A stretch of DNA of 52,102 nt, taken from contig JANQKS010000093.1 in assembly GCA_028281005.1 (NCBI GenBank), positions 1-52,102 on the forward strand, read 5' to 3'. This stretch comes from Pseudomonadales bacterium. GTDB lineage: Bacteria > Pseudomonadota > Gammaproteobacteria > Pseudomonadales > Azotimanducaceae. The position numbers and the translations under genes are program-made. The notes under the pieces were generated by a model. The model was not told the origin of the DNA. It ran no database searches and worked only from the letters and a program-made list of their open reading frames with translations. Shown here in pieces: positions 26,897 through 35,295 of this stretch. The first letter of the stretch is position 1; each line of letters starts with the position of its first letter.

Positions 26897-27977
26897 CGAT
26901 AAGCTCAAACCCATCCGGGAGCGCATCGACGCCATAGACGCGGATCTGTTGCGTTTGCTGAATGAGCGCGCGCAGTGCGCTTTGGAAGTGGGGGAGATTA
27001 AACAAGGCCAACAGTCGGATGAGCCGCCGGTGTTTTATCGCCCGGAACGGGAAGCGCAGATCCTCTCTGCGTTGATGAAAAAAAACCCCGGCCCGCTGCA
27101 GGACAGTGACGTCGCGGCTCTATTCCGGGAAGTGATTTCCTGCTGTTTAAACTTAGAGCTGCCGTTGACGGTGGCTTACTTAGGCCCGGAAGGCACCTAT
27201 ACCGAAGCCGCGACGATGAAACAGTTTGGTCACTTCGCCACCACCCAGCCGCTTGCGTCCATAGATGAAGTTTTTCGTGAAGTGGAATCCCAAGCGGTAC
27301 ATTACGGCGTGGTACCGGTGGAAAACTCCACCGAAGGCATGGTGAATCACACCTTGGATTGTTTCCTCACTTCCAAGGTCAAGATCTGTGCCGAGGTCGA
27401 GCTGGCCATCCACCACGCGCTGTTGCGGCATGAAAACGGCAGCGGCGACATTGACGAGATTCGCTCCCACGCGCAAAGCTTAGCCCAGTGCCGTGGTTGG
27501 CTGGATCAACATTACCCGGGCGTACCGCGGGTGGCGGTCACCAGCAACGCCGAAGCCGCGCGCCAGGCGGTCTCTGATCCGGGCATTGCTGCGATTGCCG
27601 GTGAGATGGCGGCAGATCAATACGACTTGCGGGTGCTCTCGGCCCGCATCGAAGACCAGGCCGACAACAAGACTCGCTTTTTAGTCTTAGGTAACCAGCA
27701 GGTTGGCCCCTGTGGCAAAGACAAAACCTCTATATTGGTGTCAGTGCGCAACGAGCCGGGGGCGCTGCTGCGGGTATTGCAGCCGTTTGACACCTACGGC
27801 ATCAGCCTGACGCGCATCGAAACCCGTCCGGCACGTTCCGGCGATTGGTCGTATGTGTTTTTTATCGATTTTGACGGCCATCAGAACGACGACAACGCGC
27901 GCCAGGTGATTGACGCCATTAAACAAGTCGCGTTTGAAGTGCGCTCGCTGGGTTCCTATCCCCAGGCCGTGGTCTGA
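26883..27977 (+). CDS. pheA: Bifunctional chorismate mutase/prephenate dehydratase
   Basis: The P-protein converts chorismate to prephenate and then phenylpyruvate. The N-terminal AroQ chorismate mutase domain is at about residues 1-90 (IRERIDAIDADLLRLLNERAQ), the dehydratase domain follows (VAYLGPEGTYTEAA, VPVENSTEGMVNHTLD) and an ACT domain closes the protein, with GALLRVLQPFDTYGISLTRIETRP; the usual ESRP motif for Phe binding reads ETRP here. Length of 364 residues is normal. Its start lies within serC, implying translational coupling. No attenuator-type leader is present because the gene is internal to an operon. Confidence 0.96.
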   Translation: MSTDDDKLKPIRERIDAIDADLLRLLNERAQCALEVGEIKQGQQSDEPPVFYRPEREAQILSALMKKNPGPLQDSDVAALFREVISCCLNLELPLTVAYLGPEGTYTEAATMKQFGHFATTQPLASIDEVFREVESQAVHYGVVPVENSTEGMVNHTLDCFLTSKVKICAEVELAIHHALLRHENGSGDIDEIRSHAQSLAQCRGWLDQHYPGVPRVAVTSNAEAARQAVSDPGIAAIAGEMAADQYDLRVLSARIEDQADNKTRFLVLGNQQVGPCGKDKTSILVSVRNEPGALLRVLQPFDTYGISLTRIETRPARSGDWSYVFFIDFDGHQNDDNARQVIDAIKQVAFEVRSLGSYPQAVV

Positions 27978-27993
27978 TCACCCAGGAGGATCT

Positions 27994-29103
27994 GTGAGTA
28001 CGCCGTTGAACAACGTGCACCCAGGCATCGCCAGCCTCAACCCTTATCAGCCCGGCAAACCCATCGATGAACTGGCGCGTGAGTTAGGGCTGGATGACAT
28101 CGTCAAGCTGGCCAGCAACGAAAACCCGCGTGGCCCCGGCGAGCGCGTGCAAACTGCGCTGCGTGCGGAGTTGGATAGCTTGTCGCGTTACCCCGATGGC
28201 AATGGTTTTGTCCTGAAACAAGCCCTTGTACAGCACCTCGGTGTGGCGGCAGAACAGATTACTTTAGGGAATGGCTCCAACGACGTGCTGGATCTGATTG
28301 CCCGGGTGGCGGTGGAACCGGGCTACGAAGCCGTCGTCTCGGCGCACAGCTTTGTGGTGTACCGCCTGGCGGTGACCTCTGCCGGTGGCCAACTGATCGA
28401 AGTACCGGCACAACAGTATGGTGCGGATTTAGCCGCCATGGCGGCAGCGGTCACCGAGCGCACCCGGGCAATCTTTATCGCCAATCCCAACAACCCGACG
28501 GGGACCTGGGTGGGTAAGACAGCACTTGCCGAGTTTTTGCAGGCGGTACCGGAGCAGGTCTGGGTGGTGCTGGATGAAGCTTATTTCGAGTATGCGGATG
28601 AGCCGGATTATCCGGATGGCATCAGCATGCTGGCGCAGCACCCAAACCTGATCGTGACGCGGACCTTTTCGAAGATCCACGGCTTAGCCGCTTTGCGCGT
28701 CGGTTATGGGGTGTCCAGCGCCGCGTTTGCTGACATGTTAAACCGCGCACGGCAACCGTTTAATGTCAACAGCGCTGCTTTGGCCGCTGCCGCGGCTGCG
28801 CTAAGCGATCAGGAATTTGTCACGGAAAGTGCAGCTCTTAATCGGCAAGGCATGCAGCAGGTCACGCAAGGGCTCACCGAGCTGGGTCTCGAATACATTT
28901 CTTCATTGGGGAACTTTGTCGCCTTCGATTGCGGCCGCAGCGGCCAGCACGTATTTAACGCGATGCTGCAAAAAGGCGTAATTGTGCGGCCGGTAGCGGA
29001 GTACGGTCTGCCGCAGCACATCCGCGTGAGTATCGGCTTGCCGCAGGAGAACTTGCGTTTTTTAGATGCCCTGCGCGAAGTGCTGGCTGAGGTGCCGGCT
29101 TGA
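27994..29103 (+). CDS. hisC: Histidinol-phosphate/aromatic aminotransferase
   Basis: A fold-type I aminotransferase of 369 residues. The PLP lysine is Lys227 in TFSKIHGLAALRVGYG; NPNNPTGTW and the terminal HIRVSIGLPQEN with the phosphate-binding Arg fit HisC. The GTG at 27994 is taken as start because AGGAGG lies just before it; the open frame extends back into pheA. In Pseudomonas the equivalent gene is hisC2, and its place between pheA and tyrA suggests work in phenylalanine and tyrosine synthesis as well as histidine. The stop overlaps the tyrA start. Confidence 0.94.
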   Translation: MSTPLNNVHPGIASLNPYQPGKPIDELARELGLDDIVKLASNENPRGPGERVQTALRAELDSLSRYPDGNGFVLKQALVQHLGVAAEQITLGNGSNDVLDLIARVAVEPGYEAVVSAHSFVVYRLAVTSAGGQLIEVPAQQYGADLAAMAAAVTERTRAIFIANPNNPTGTWVGKTALAEFLQAVPEQVWVVLDEAYFEYADEPDYPDGISMLAQHPNLIVTRTFSKIHGLAALRVGYGVSSAAFADMLNRARQPFNVNSAALAAAAAALSDQEFVTESAALNRQGMQQVTQGLTELGLEYISSLGNFVAFDCGRSGQHVFNAMLQKGVIVRPVAEYGLPQHIRVSIGLPQENLRFLDALREVLAEVPA

Positions 29104-29948
29104 ACACGCTGGACACCGCCCTGGTTGTGGGGGTGGGTCTGATCGGTGGCTCATTGGCAGGTGCTTTGAAGGCGGCGGGTGTCGCCAAACAGGTGGTGGG
29201 ACTTGATGCGGACGCCGCTGCCGCCGCCACGGCGTTGCAGCTCGGCTTAGTGGATTCGGTGATAGACACATTGGACACATTGGACGCGTTGCCCGCTCAA
29301 GTAGACCTTGCGCTGGTGTGTACCTCTTCAGAACAAATTGCCGCCCAAGTTGCGGCACTAGCACCCAAAGCAACGTTGGTGATGGACGTTGGCAGCGTCA
29401 AAGCTCCTATCATCACAGCGCTGGAACAGGACTTTGGCGGTGTGCCGCCAAACTTCATTCCCTGCCATCCTATTTCCGGCTCGGAACAAAGCGGACCCGC
29501 CGCCGCGCAAGCGGATCTGTTCCAAGGTGCGGTCACCGTCATCAGCAGCCCACACCCTGAGGGAGACGCGGATGATTTAATTGCCGCGGCCGCACAGATA
29601 TGGGAGGCCGCCGGCGCACAGGTTCTGTACTTAAGCCCGGCTGCGCACGATGAAATGTTGGCGGTGACCAGCCACCTACCGCACCTGTTGGCATTTGCCT
29701 ATATGCAGCAGGTGGATGAGGGGTTGTTGCCTTACACCGGCGGTGGTTTTAGAGATTTTACCCGCATCGCCGCGGCAAACCCGCAGTTGTGGTGGCGCAT
29801 CCTCAGTATGAACCGCAAACAAGTGGTGGCCGCTGCGGAAGTGTTCAACCAGCATCTGCAAATACTCACCCAGGCGCTGGCGGCGGACGACGCAGAAGCG
29901 GGGTTAGCCGCATTACAGGCTGCCGCTGATTTGCGGCAAAAGTTGTGA
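29100..29948 (+). CDS. tyrA: Prephenate (or arogenate) dehydrogenase
   Basis: TyrA oxidatively decarboxylates prephenate to 4-hydroxyphenylpyruvate on the tyrosine branch. The NAD loop is [15 protein letters not shown] at the N-terminus, and the middle shows [11 protein letters not shown] and SHLPHLLAF, the substrate-binding blocks of the family. It is a 282-residue stand-alone enzyme. In Pseudomonas and many relatives this frame continues into a fused EPSP synthase (aroA); here it stops and cmk begins within its last codons. Start TTG overlapping the hisC stop. Confidence 0.94.
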   Translation: MNTLDTALVVGVGLIGGSLAGALKAAGVAKQVVGLDADAAAAATALQLGLVDSVIDTLDTLDALPAQVDLALVCTSSEQIAAQVAALAPKATLVMDVGSVKAPIITALEQDFGGVPPNFIPCHPISGSEQSGPAAAQADLFQGAVTVISSPHPEGDADDLIAAAAQIWEAAGAQVLYLSPAAHDEMLAVTSHLPHLLAFAYMQQVDEGLLPYTGGGFRDFTRIAAANPQLWWRILSMNRKQVVAAAEVFNQHLQILTQALAADDAEAGLAALQAAADLRQKL

Positions 29949-30652
29949 GCCGCGATAGCCAAGCTGCCCTGGCGGTGCCGGTGATTGCCGTGGATGGTCC
30001 CAGCGGCTCCGGCAAAGGTACGCTGGCACGGGCGCTGGCAGATCAACTGGGCTGGCATCTGCTCGACAGCGGCGCGCTGTACCGCATTGTTGGCGCTATG
30101 TGTGTACGCCGCGGTGTCGATTTTAGCCAAGCAGGTCAGCAACCAAAGCAAGAGCGAGCCGTGGCAGCGCTTGCCGCTGGTTTAGACATCCGCTTCACAG
30201 GTGCTGCGGTGTGGGTCGATGAACGTGACCTCACCGATGAGATCCGCACCGAAGATGCCGGCGCCAATGCTTCAAAAGTAGCGCACCTGCCCGCGGTACG
30301 TGATGCGGTGCTGGATCTACAGCGCAGCTTCCGCCGCCCGCCTGGGCTGGTGGCGGATGGCCGTGACATGGGCACGGTCGTGTTTACCGATGCGGCGCTC
30401 AAAATATTCCTCGACGCCAGCGCGGAAGAGCGTGCGCAGCGTCGCTATAAACAGTTGAAAAACAAAGGCTTAAGTGTTAGCTTGCGCGGCCTTCTTGCGC
30501 AGATCCAAGATCGGGATGCGCGGGATCGAGGGCGTGCAGTGGCTCCGTTGAAGCCGGCAGACGACGCCATAGTCGTCGACAGCACATCGATGAGTATCGA
30601 GGCTGTTTTAGAACTGGTGCTGACAGAGGCTCGACATCGAGGATTGTGCTGA
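29945..30652 (+). CDS. cmk: Cytidylate kinase
   Basis: Cmk phosphorylates CMP and dCMP. The 235-residue protein has the P-loop GPSGSGKGT, followed by LLDSGALYR and the [14 protein letters not shown] block with the CMP-binding Asp/Arg residues. Start GTG, overlapping the tyrA stop by four bases. Cmk before rpsA is conserved in most gammaproteobacteria. Length is close to the E. coli enzyme (227). Confidence 0.96.
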   Translation: MSRDSQAALAVPVIAVDGPSGSGKGTLARALADQLGWHLLDSGALYRIVGAMCVRRGVDFSQAGQQPKQERAVAALAAGLDIRFTGAAVWVDERDLTDEIRTEDAGANASKVAHLPAVRDAVLDLQRSFRRPPGLVADGRDMGTVVFTDAALKIFLDASAEERAQRRYKQLKNKGLSVSLRGLLAQIQDRDARDRGRAVAPLKPADDAIVVDSTSMSIEAVLELVLTEARHRGLC

Positions 30653-30929
30653 ACAATCGCCTTGCGCGCGTAATTTTAATCAACCAACGGAGAGTGCTTT
30701 TTCAAGCCTGTCTATCGTGGCCGAACCCGGTCCAGCCCAATGGGGCTGAGTAGACCCCCAGAGAATTTTTAAGAAGTTTTAAACAAGTATCTAGGACAAA
30801 TCCCCAAACACAAAAGTTTGGGCATAGAAGTAGAAGGTTGTGCAATAAAAACCTGTGTTTTGGATTAAAAGTTAGGGAAGGGAGTTGAGGAATGCCGCAC
30901 GGCAAGGCAGCAGAACAAGCGCAACATTT
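30653..30929 (+). promoter_or_regulatory. rpsA 5' leader region with two hairpins
   Basis: The 277 bases between cmk and rpsA contain no gene. Two hairpins are visible: CAGCCC/GGGCTG (30733-30738 with 30743-30748, loop AATG) and CCCAAAC/GGG-side arm (30803-30809 with 30816-30822, loop ACAAAA). The second half is AT-rich and a purine-rich GGGAAGGGAG stretch lies about 60 bases before the start. In E. coli the rpsA leader is a structured RNA bound by S1 for autogenous control and lacks a normal ribosome binding site; no close Shine-Dalgarno sequence precedes ATG 30930 here either. A matching role is inference. Confidence 0.5.
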
Positions 30930-32612
30930 ATGAGCGAATCTTTTGCCGAACTATTTGAAGAGAGTTTACAGACCATCGAGATGGCCCCTGGGTCCATCGT
31001 AACCGGCACGGTGGTAGAGATCGACGACGACTGGGTTGTTGTCCACGCAGGTCTCAAATCGGAAGGTGTCATTCCGAAAAATCAGTTCTTAAACGAACAA
31101 GGTGAGTGCGAGTTACAGATTGGCGACCAGGTCAAAGTTGCCATGGAAGTGGTAGACGACGGCTTCGGGGAAACCCGCTTGTCCCGCGAAAAGGCCCGCC
31201 GTGCAGAATCCTGGCAGCAATTAGAAGGTGCACATACCGCCAATGAGGTAGTCACCGGCATCATCAACGGTAAAGTGAAAGGCGGCTTTACAGTCGACAT
31301 CAATGATATCCGCGCGTTTTTACCCGGCTCCCTGGTGGACATCCGGCCCCTACGCGAAACCGCCCATTTAGAAGGTAAGCCGTTAGAATTTAAAGTCATC
31401 AAGCTCGACCAGAAGCGCAACAATGTGGTGGTGTCCCGCCGCGCGGTTCTGGAAGAAGAAAACAGCCATGAGCGTGAAGCCCTGTTGGCTTCCTTGCAGG
31501 AAGGTCAAGACGTTAAAGGTATCGTCAAAAACCTCACTGACTACGGTGCCTTTGTTGACCTTGGCGGGGTGGACGGCTTGTTGCACATCACCGACATGGC
31601 GTGGAAGCGCATTCGTCATCCGTCCGAGATGGTGAACGTCGGCGACGAAGTCAACGTGCGTATTCTCAAATTCGATCGCGAGAAAAATCGCGTGTCCCTG
31701 GGTATGAAGCAGCTGGGTGATGATCCGTGGGTGGATATCATCGGCCGTTATCCGGAAGGCTCCCGTGTGCTCGCCACCGTCACTAACCTCACCGACTACG
31801 GCTGCTTTGCCGAGATCGAAGAAGGTGTGGAAGGTCTGGTCCACGTGTCGGAAATGGATTGGACCAATAAGAACATCCATCCGTCCAAGGTGGTCACGGT
31901 GGGTGACCAATGTGAAGTGATGGTGCTCGACATCGACGAAGACCGCCGCCGCATCTCTTTGGGTATTAAGCAATGCCGTCCCAACCCGTGGGAAGAGTTC
32001 AGCTTGCATCATGCCAAAGGCGATCGCATCAGCGGCAACATCAAGTCCATCACCGACTTCGGGATCTTTATTGGTCTGGACGGCGGCATCGACGGCTTGG
32101 TGCACCTCTCTGACATTTCCTGGAACGAACCCGGCGAAACCGCAGTACGCCGCTACTCGAAGGGTGAAGAGATTGAGACCTTGATCCTGTCCGTAGACCC
32201 TGAGCGTGAACGCATCTCGCTGGGCGTCAAACAGCTGGATCAGGATCCGTTTTCCGACTTCACCGCGGTGAATGATCGCGGCAGCATCGTTAACGGCACC
32301 ATCGTTGAAGTTGAGCCGAAAGAAGCGATTATTGAGCTGGCTGAAGACGTCCAAGGCGTGCTGAAAGCTTCGGAAATCTCCATCGATCGCGTGGAAGACG
32401 CACGTAACGTGCTGAACGCAGGCGACCCTGTTGAGGTGAAGATCATCAGCGTCGACCGTAAAAACCGCACCATCGGTTTGTCGATCAAAGCCAAGGAAAT
32501 GGATGAAGAACGCGCCGCGGTACGTGAGCACCAACGCCAAGAGACAGACCGCCCCGGTACAGCCACCTTGGGTGATCTGATCAAAGCGCAAATGGACCAA
32601 AAGGACGACTAA
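30930..32612 (+). CDS. rpsA: 30S ribosomal protein S1
   Basis: S1 brings mRNA to the 30S subunit through its OB-fold repeats. The 560-residue protein has six S1 domains; repeats such as [21 protein letters not shown], here at about residues 200-220, and similar [14 protein letters not shown] segments recur with about 87-residue spacing. The ATG at 30930 ([13 protein letters not shown]) matches the family start; an in-frame start at 30885 would add 15 unrelated residues. It is followed by ihfB after about 30 bases, as in E. coli and Pseudomonas. Confidence 0.98.
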   Translation: MSESFAELFEESLQTIEMAPGSIVTGTVVEIDDDWVVVHAGLKSEGVIPKNQFLNEQGECELQIGDQVKVAMEVVDDGFGETRLSREKARRAESWQQLEGAHTANEVVTGIINGKVKGGFTVDINDIRAFLPGSLVDIRPLRETAHLEGKPLEFKVIKLDQKRNNVVVSRRAVLEEENSHEREALLASLQEGQDVKGIVKNLTDYGAFVDLGGVDGLLHITDMAWKRIRHPSEMVNVGDEVNVRILKFDREKNRVSLGMKQLGDDPWVDIIGRYPEGSRVLATVTNLTDYGCFAEIEEGVEGLVHVSEMDWTNKNIHPSKVVTVGDQCEVMVLDIDEDRRRISLGIKQCRPNPWEEFSLHHAKGDRISGNIKSITDFGIFIGLDGGIDGLVHLSDISWNEPGETAVRRYSKGEEIETLILSVDPERERISLGVKQLDQDPFSDFTAVNDRGSIVNGTIVEVEPKEAIIELAEDVQGVLKASEISIDRVEDARNVLNAGDPVEVKIISVDRKNRTIGLSIKAKEMDEERAAVREHQRQETDRPGTATLGDLIKAQMDQKDD

Positions 32613-32645
32613 CCCTTCAAGGGTAGCCGCTAAGTTCTTCGCGCC

Positions 32646-33050
32646 ATGGCCGATGACAGTATGACTAAGTCCGAGCTGATCGAGCGGATTGTGGCTGCCC
32701 AGTCACAATCCTCCGGCTCCCAGCTCACCAGCAAAGACGTCGAGCTGGCCGTGAAGACCATGCTCGAACAAATGTCACACACCTTGGCCAGCGGCGAACG
32801 CATAGAAATCCGGGGCTTCGGTAGTTTCTCTTTGCACTACCGCGCCCCGCGTATCGGCCGCAACCCCAAAACCGGGGAATCCGTTGGTCTCGCCGGCAAA
32901 CACGTCCCCCACTTCAAACCCGGCAAAGAACTACGCGACCGCGTCAACGCCGCCCTGGCCCGCGAAACCCAGGCCGACGGCGCCGCCGCCCCCTCACATT
33001 CCCCGAACCCTTCGAACCTCGATAACCCCTTCAGCCGCGACGACGGCTAA
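32646..33050 (+). CDS. ihfB: Integration host factor subunit beta
   Basis: IhfB forms with IhfA a heterodimer that bends DNA sharply at specific sites. The core [14 protein letters not shown] to RDRVNAAL carries the HU/IHF signature [21 protein letters not shown] with the conserved intercalating-arm Pro region. The usual length is about 94 residues; this one has 134, because of a Ser/Pro/Ala tail of roughly 35 residues after the core. Two starts are possible (32646 or 32661); the second matches E. coli but neither has a ribosome binding site. In Pseudomonas ihfB marks the edge of the O-antigen locus, as it nearly does here. Confidence 0.95.
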   Translation: MADDSMTKSELIERIVAAQSQSSGSQLTSKDVELAVKTMLEQMSHTLASGERIEIRGFGSFSLHYRAPRIGRNPKTGESVGLAGKHVPHFKPGKELRDRVNAALARETQADGAAAPSHSPNPSNLDNPFSRDDG

Positions 33051-33181
33051 CCCCCCCGAACCTCGGTCCCGGCCCGCGCCCCCAACGCGGTAATGAGCCA
33101 TTGCATGGGGAAAATGTCGTGTTGGTTGATGGCGTGGCAAAGAGTGTCGGAAGATTTCTGCATTGAACCTTGGGAACTGTG

Positions 33182-33293
33182 GGGCCGGCGAAGTCAGTCC
33201 TCTTTCAGGAGGCTCTGCGCCATGGATGGCGCAGCGCCAGCGTCCATGGATGGACTTGCAGCGGTTCTGAAAGAGGACTGACTTTGCCGGACC
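33182..33293. repeat. Structured intergenic element: long inverted repeat with two nested TGGA-loop hairpins
   Basis: Within the 321-base gap between ihfB and lapA, arms at 33182-33208 and 33267-33293 pair over 27 positions with one mismatch (33184/33291) and one G-T pair (33190/33285). Inside are two hairpins: CTGCGCCA/TGGCGCAG (33215-33222 with 33227-33234) and GTCCA/TGGAC (33242-33246 with 33251-33255), each closed by the same TGGA loop, so CCATGGATGG occurs twice. The whole would fold as a three-way junction. No open reading frame or run of T follows, so it is neither a gene nor a simple terminator. The rest of the gap (33051-33181 and 33294-33371) shows nothing I recognise. Confidence 0.85.
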
Positions 33294-33371
33294 GATCAAT
33301 CTGAAAGATCTAAGGTCGCGCGACACAATCTCATAAAGACTTTCACCCAATAACCGCTTACCATTTTCCCC

Positions 33372-33665
33372 ATGAAATGGCTCAAAACCCTCGTTGTCTC
33401 CATCGCGCTGGTTGTGGCTTTCCTCCTAGCCACCCTAGCTGTCAACCAACAAGAACTTACGCTCACCTTCGCCGTCTGGGAGACACCCTTCGCTTTGTCG
33501 ATGTTCTGGTGGTTGTTTGCCGCCTTCTTAGTTGGCTTGTCCTTTGGTCTACTCAACGCCTTATGGGTGAACACCCGGCACCGTCTGCAAGCCCGGCAGC
33601 TGCGCCAGAATCTGGCCAAGGCCAACGCGGAACTTGAGCGGCTGCGCTCCCTCAGCGTGCAGTAG
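33372..33665 (+). CDS. lapA: Lipopolysaccharide assembly protein A (LapA, DUF1049)
   Basis: A 97-residue inner membrane protein with two hydrophobic segments (about 5-23 and 39-62) and a basic coiled-coil C-terminus (RHRLQARQLRQNLAKANAELERL). LapA works with LapB in assembly and control of lipopolysaccharide. It is followed by lapB after 21 bases. In the Pseudomonas annotation the gene in this place after ihfB is sometimes called Wzz-like, but this protein has no Wzz coiled-coil periplasmic domain. Identification rests on size, topology and neighbours. Confidence 0.88.
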   Translation: MKWLKTLVVSIALVVAFLLATLAVNQQELTLTFAVWETPFALSMFWWLFAAFLVGLSFGLLNALWVNTRHRLQARQLRQNLAKANAELERLRSLSVQ

Positions 33666-33686
33666 GGTGTTGCTGAACACGCGTCA

Positions 33687-34847
33687 ATGGATCTGCCGCA
33701 TAACATTCTGTTGTACGTCCTGCTGCTCGTCGCAGTGGGTGCGGGTTTTCTCTTAGGGCGCAAGGAACGCCAGCGCCACCGCCCCCAGGAGGCGGTGATC
33801 AAAGACTACTACCAGGGCTTAAACTTCTTGCTTGGCGACAAACCCGAGCTCGGTGTAGACCGCTTCATCGAAGCCATGGAGGTTTCCGACAGCACCATCG
33901 ATGTACACCTGGCCATGGCCGGAGTAGTGCGGCGCCGCGGCGAGCTCGACAAAGCCATTCGCATCCACCAAAACCTGCTGGCGTCACCCATCTTAAGTAA
34001 TGCCAACAAACAGCTGGTGGAAATGGAGCTGGCCCGAGACTACCACGCGGGTGGTCTGTGGGACCGGGCGGAAAAACTGTTGGAACAGATTGTTAAACGC
34101 AAAGGCGCCCAGGAGCTACCGGCGTTGGAGTTGCTGCTGGACTTGTACGAGCAAGAACGGGAATGGCAGCGGGCTATTGATGTCAGCGCCAAGTTGGTGC
34201 GCAGCAGCGCGCAGATGCGTGTGCGGGTGTGTCACTTTTATTGTGAGTTGGCTGAACTAGCGCTGCAAGAAAAAGACACACGGCGCGCGCACAGTCTGGC
34301 ACGCAAAGCCATTTCGGTGGCGCCTAATGAGGCCCGCAGTCACTGGCTGCTGGCGCAACTGGAATTGTCTCAGCGGAATCATCGCAAGGTGCTGCGCCAT
34401 GTGCAGAAAGCCACCGAGCTGGCGCCGGAATTGGTCGGCGCTTACCTCGAGGTCTACCGCACCGCGTGCGAAGCCATGCAGAATGACGAAGAGTACGAAC
34501 GTTTTCTGCGCAACAGTTTGCAGCTTTACCCGGATGCAGCCCTGCTGCGGGAGCTCATAGATTTCCGCCGCAAAAATGGCAGCGACGTGGCGGTGGAAGA
34601 ACTGGTGGAAGAGATTGCCCGTGCCCCCAGCTTTGCCCACCTGCCGCTGCTGATGGAACTCGGTCAGCGCCAACCGGAAGCCATGGACGTGCGAGCGCAA
34701 GTCACCAAGATCGTAAAAAGCCAAGCCAAATATCAATGTGCAAACTGCGGATTTACCAGTCCTAAGGTGTTGTGGCATTGCCCAGGTTGCCGCGCGTGGG
34801 GTAGTTTCGGCGCCGCTGGCCGGTTTAAGTCCGTCGCCTCCCATTAA
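33687..34847 (+). CDS. lapB: Lipopolysaccharide assembly protein B (LapB/YciM)
   Basis: LapB is an inner-membrane TPR protein that controls LpxC breakdown by FtsH and so balances LPS against phospholipid. The 386-residue protein has one N-terminal membrane helix (NILLYVLLLVAVGAGFLLG), a long series of TPR-like helices, and a C-terminal rubredoxin-like metal site with two CxxC pairs (CANC and CPGC) in the last 40 residues. This three-part layout is diagnostic. It lies directly upstream of the surface-glycan locus, which suits its role in LPS. Confidence 0.95.
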   Translation: MDLPHNILLYVLLLVAVGAGFLLGRKERQRHRPQEAVIKDYYQGLNFLLGDKPELGVDRFIEAMEVSDSTIDVHLAMAGVVRRRGELDKAIRIHQNLLASPILSNANKQLVEMELARDYHAGGLWDRAEKLLEQIVKRKGAQELPALELLLDLYEQEREWQRAIDVSAKLVRSSAQMRVRVCHFYCELAELALQEKDTRRAHSLARKAISVAPNEARSHWLLAQLELSQRNHRKVLRHVQKATELAPELVGAYLEVYRTACEAMQNDEEYERFLRNSLQLYPDAALLRELIDFRRKNGSDVAVEELVEEIARAPSFAHLPLLMELGQRQPEAMDVRAQVTKIVKSQAKYQCANCGFTSPKVLWHCPGCRAWGSFGAAGRFKSVASH

Positions 34848-34944
34848 ACATCTCGCACTGCTCCTCGCTCCTACAGCCTACCGCCAAACCAATTCCGCTG
34901 GCAGATACTGCGCTTCCTCAATAGTTGATGAAGGAGGTACTGAA

Positions 34945-35217
34945 ATGAGTTACGTGGCCAAACTGCTGGTGGTGATGCTGCTGGCCTTGAGCCAGGCGGC
35001 GTGGGCGCTGCCAGGAGACACCGTGAACGTCAACACAGCATCTGCCGAAGTGTTGGCGCAGGTGCTCGACGGCGTCGGCGAATCGCGCGCGCAAGCGATC
35101 GTTGCGTATCGCGAACAACACGGCGAATTTGTGGATGTTGATGAGCTGTTGGATGTGACCGGTATCGGCCCCAGGGTGCTGGACAACAATCGAGACAAAA
35201 TTGTGTTGGACGATTAA
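34945..35217 (+). CDS. ComEA-like helix-hairpin-helix exported protein
   Basis: A 90-residue protein: signal peptide (MSYVAKLLVVMLLALSQAAWA) and then a single HhH domain starting VNVNTASAEVLAQVLDGVGE and ending TGIGPRVLDNNRDKI. HhH domains bind DNA backbone without sequence preference; in competent bacteria ComEA holds incoming DNA in the periplasm, while in Pseudomonas a gene like this lies next to wbpM. The ATG at 34945 is chosen because AAGGAGGT lies six bases before. A strong terminator follows at once. Confidence 0.9.
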   Translation: MSYVAKLLVVMLLALSQAAWALPGDTVNVNTASAEVLAQVLDGVGESRAQAIVAYREQHGEFVDVDELLDVTGIGPRVLDNNRDKIVLDD

Positions 35218-35233
35218 CCACTAACCCCTGAGA

Positions 35234-35271
35234 CCGCCCCGAAGGTGTGGCCTTCGGGGTGGCTTTTTTTT
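35234..35271 (+). terminator. Rho-independent terminator after the ComEA-like gene
   Basis: A 12-bp stem (35234-35245 with 35251-35262, one G-T pair, loop TGTGG) built on CCCCGAAGG/CCTTCGGGG is followed by eight T (35264-35271). It ends transcription of the lapA-lapB-comEA group 17 bases after the stop and separates it from the glycan locus. Confidence 0.93.
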
Positions 35272-35295
35272 GCGGGTAGGTGAAAATGCGCCATC

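Noticed and set aside
31383-32600. A 405-codon open frame on the minus strand across rpsA
   Set aside because: It lies fully antisense to a certain ribosomal protein gene; its length comes from the codon bias of rpsA and it shows no domain or ribosome binding site.
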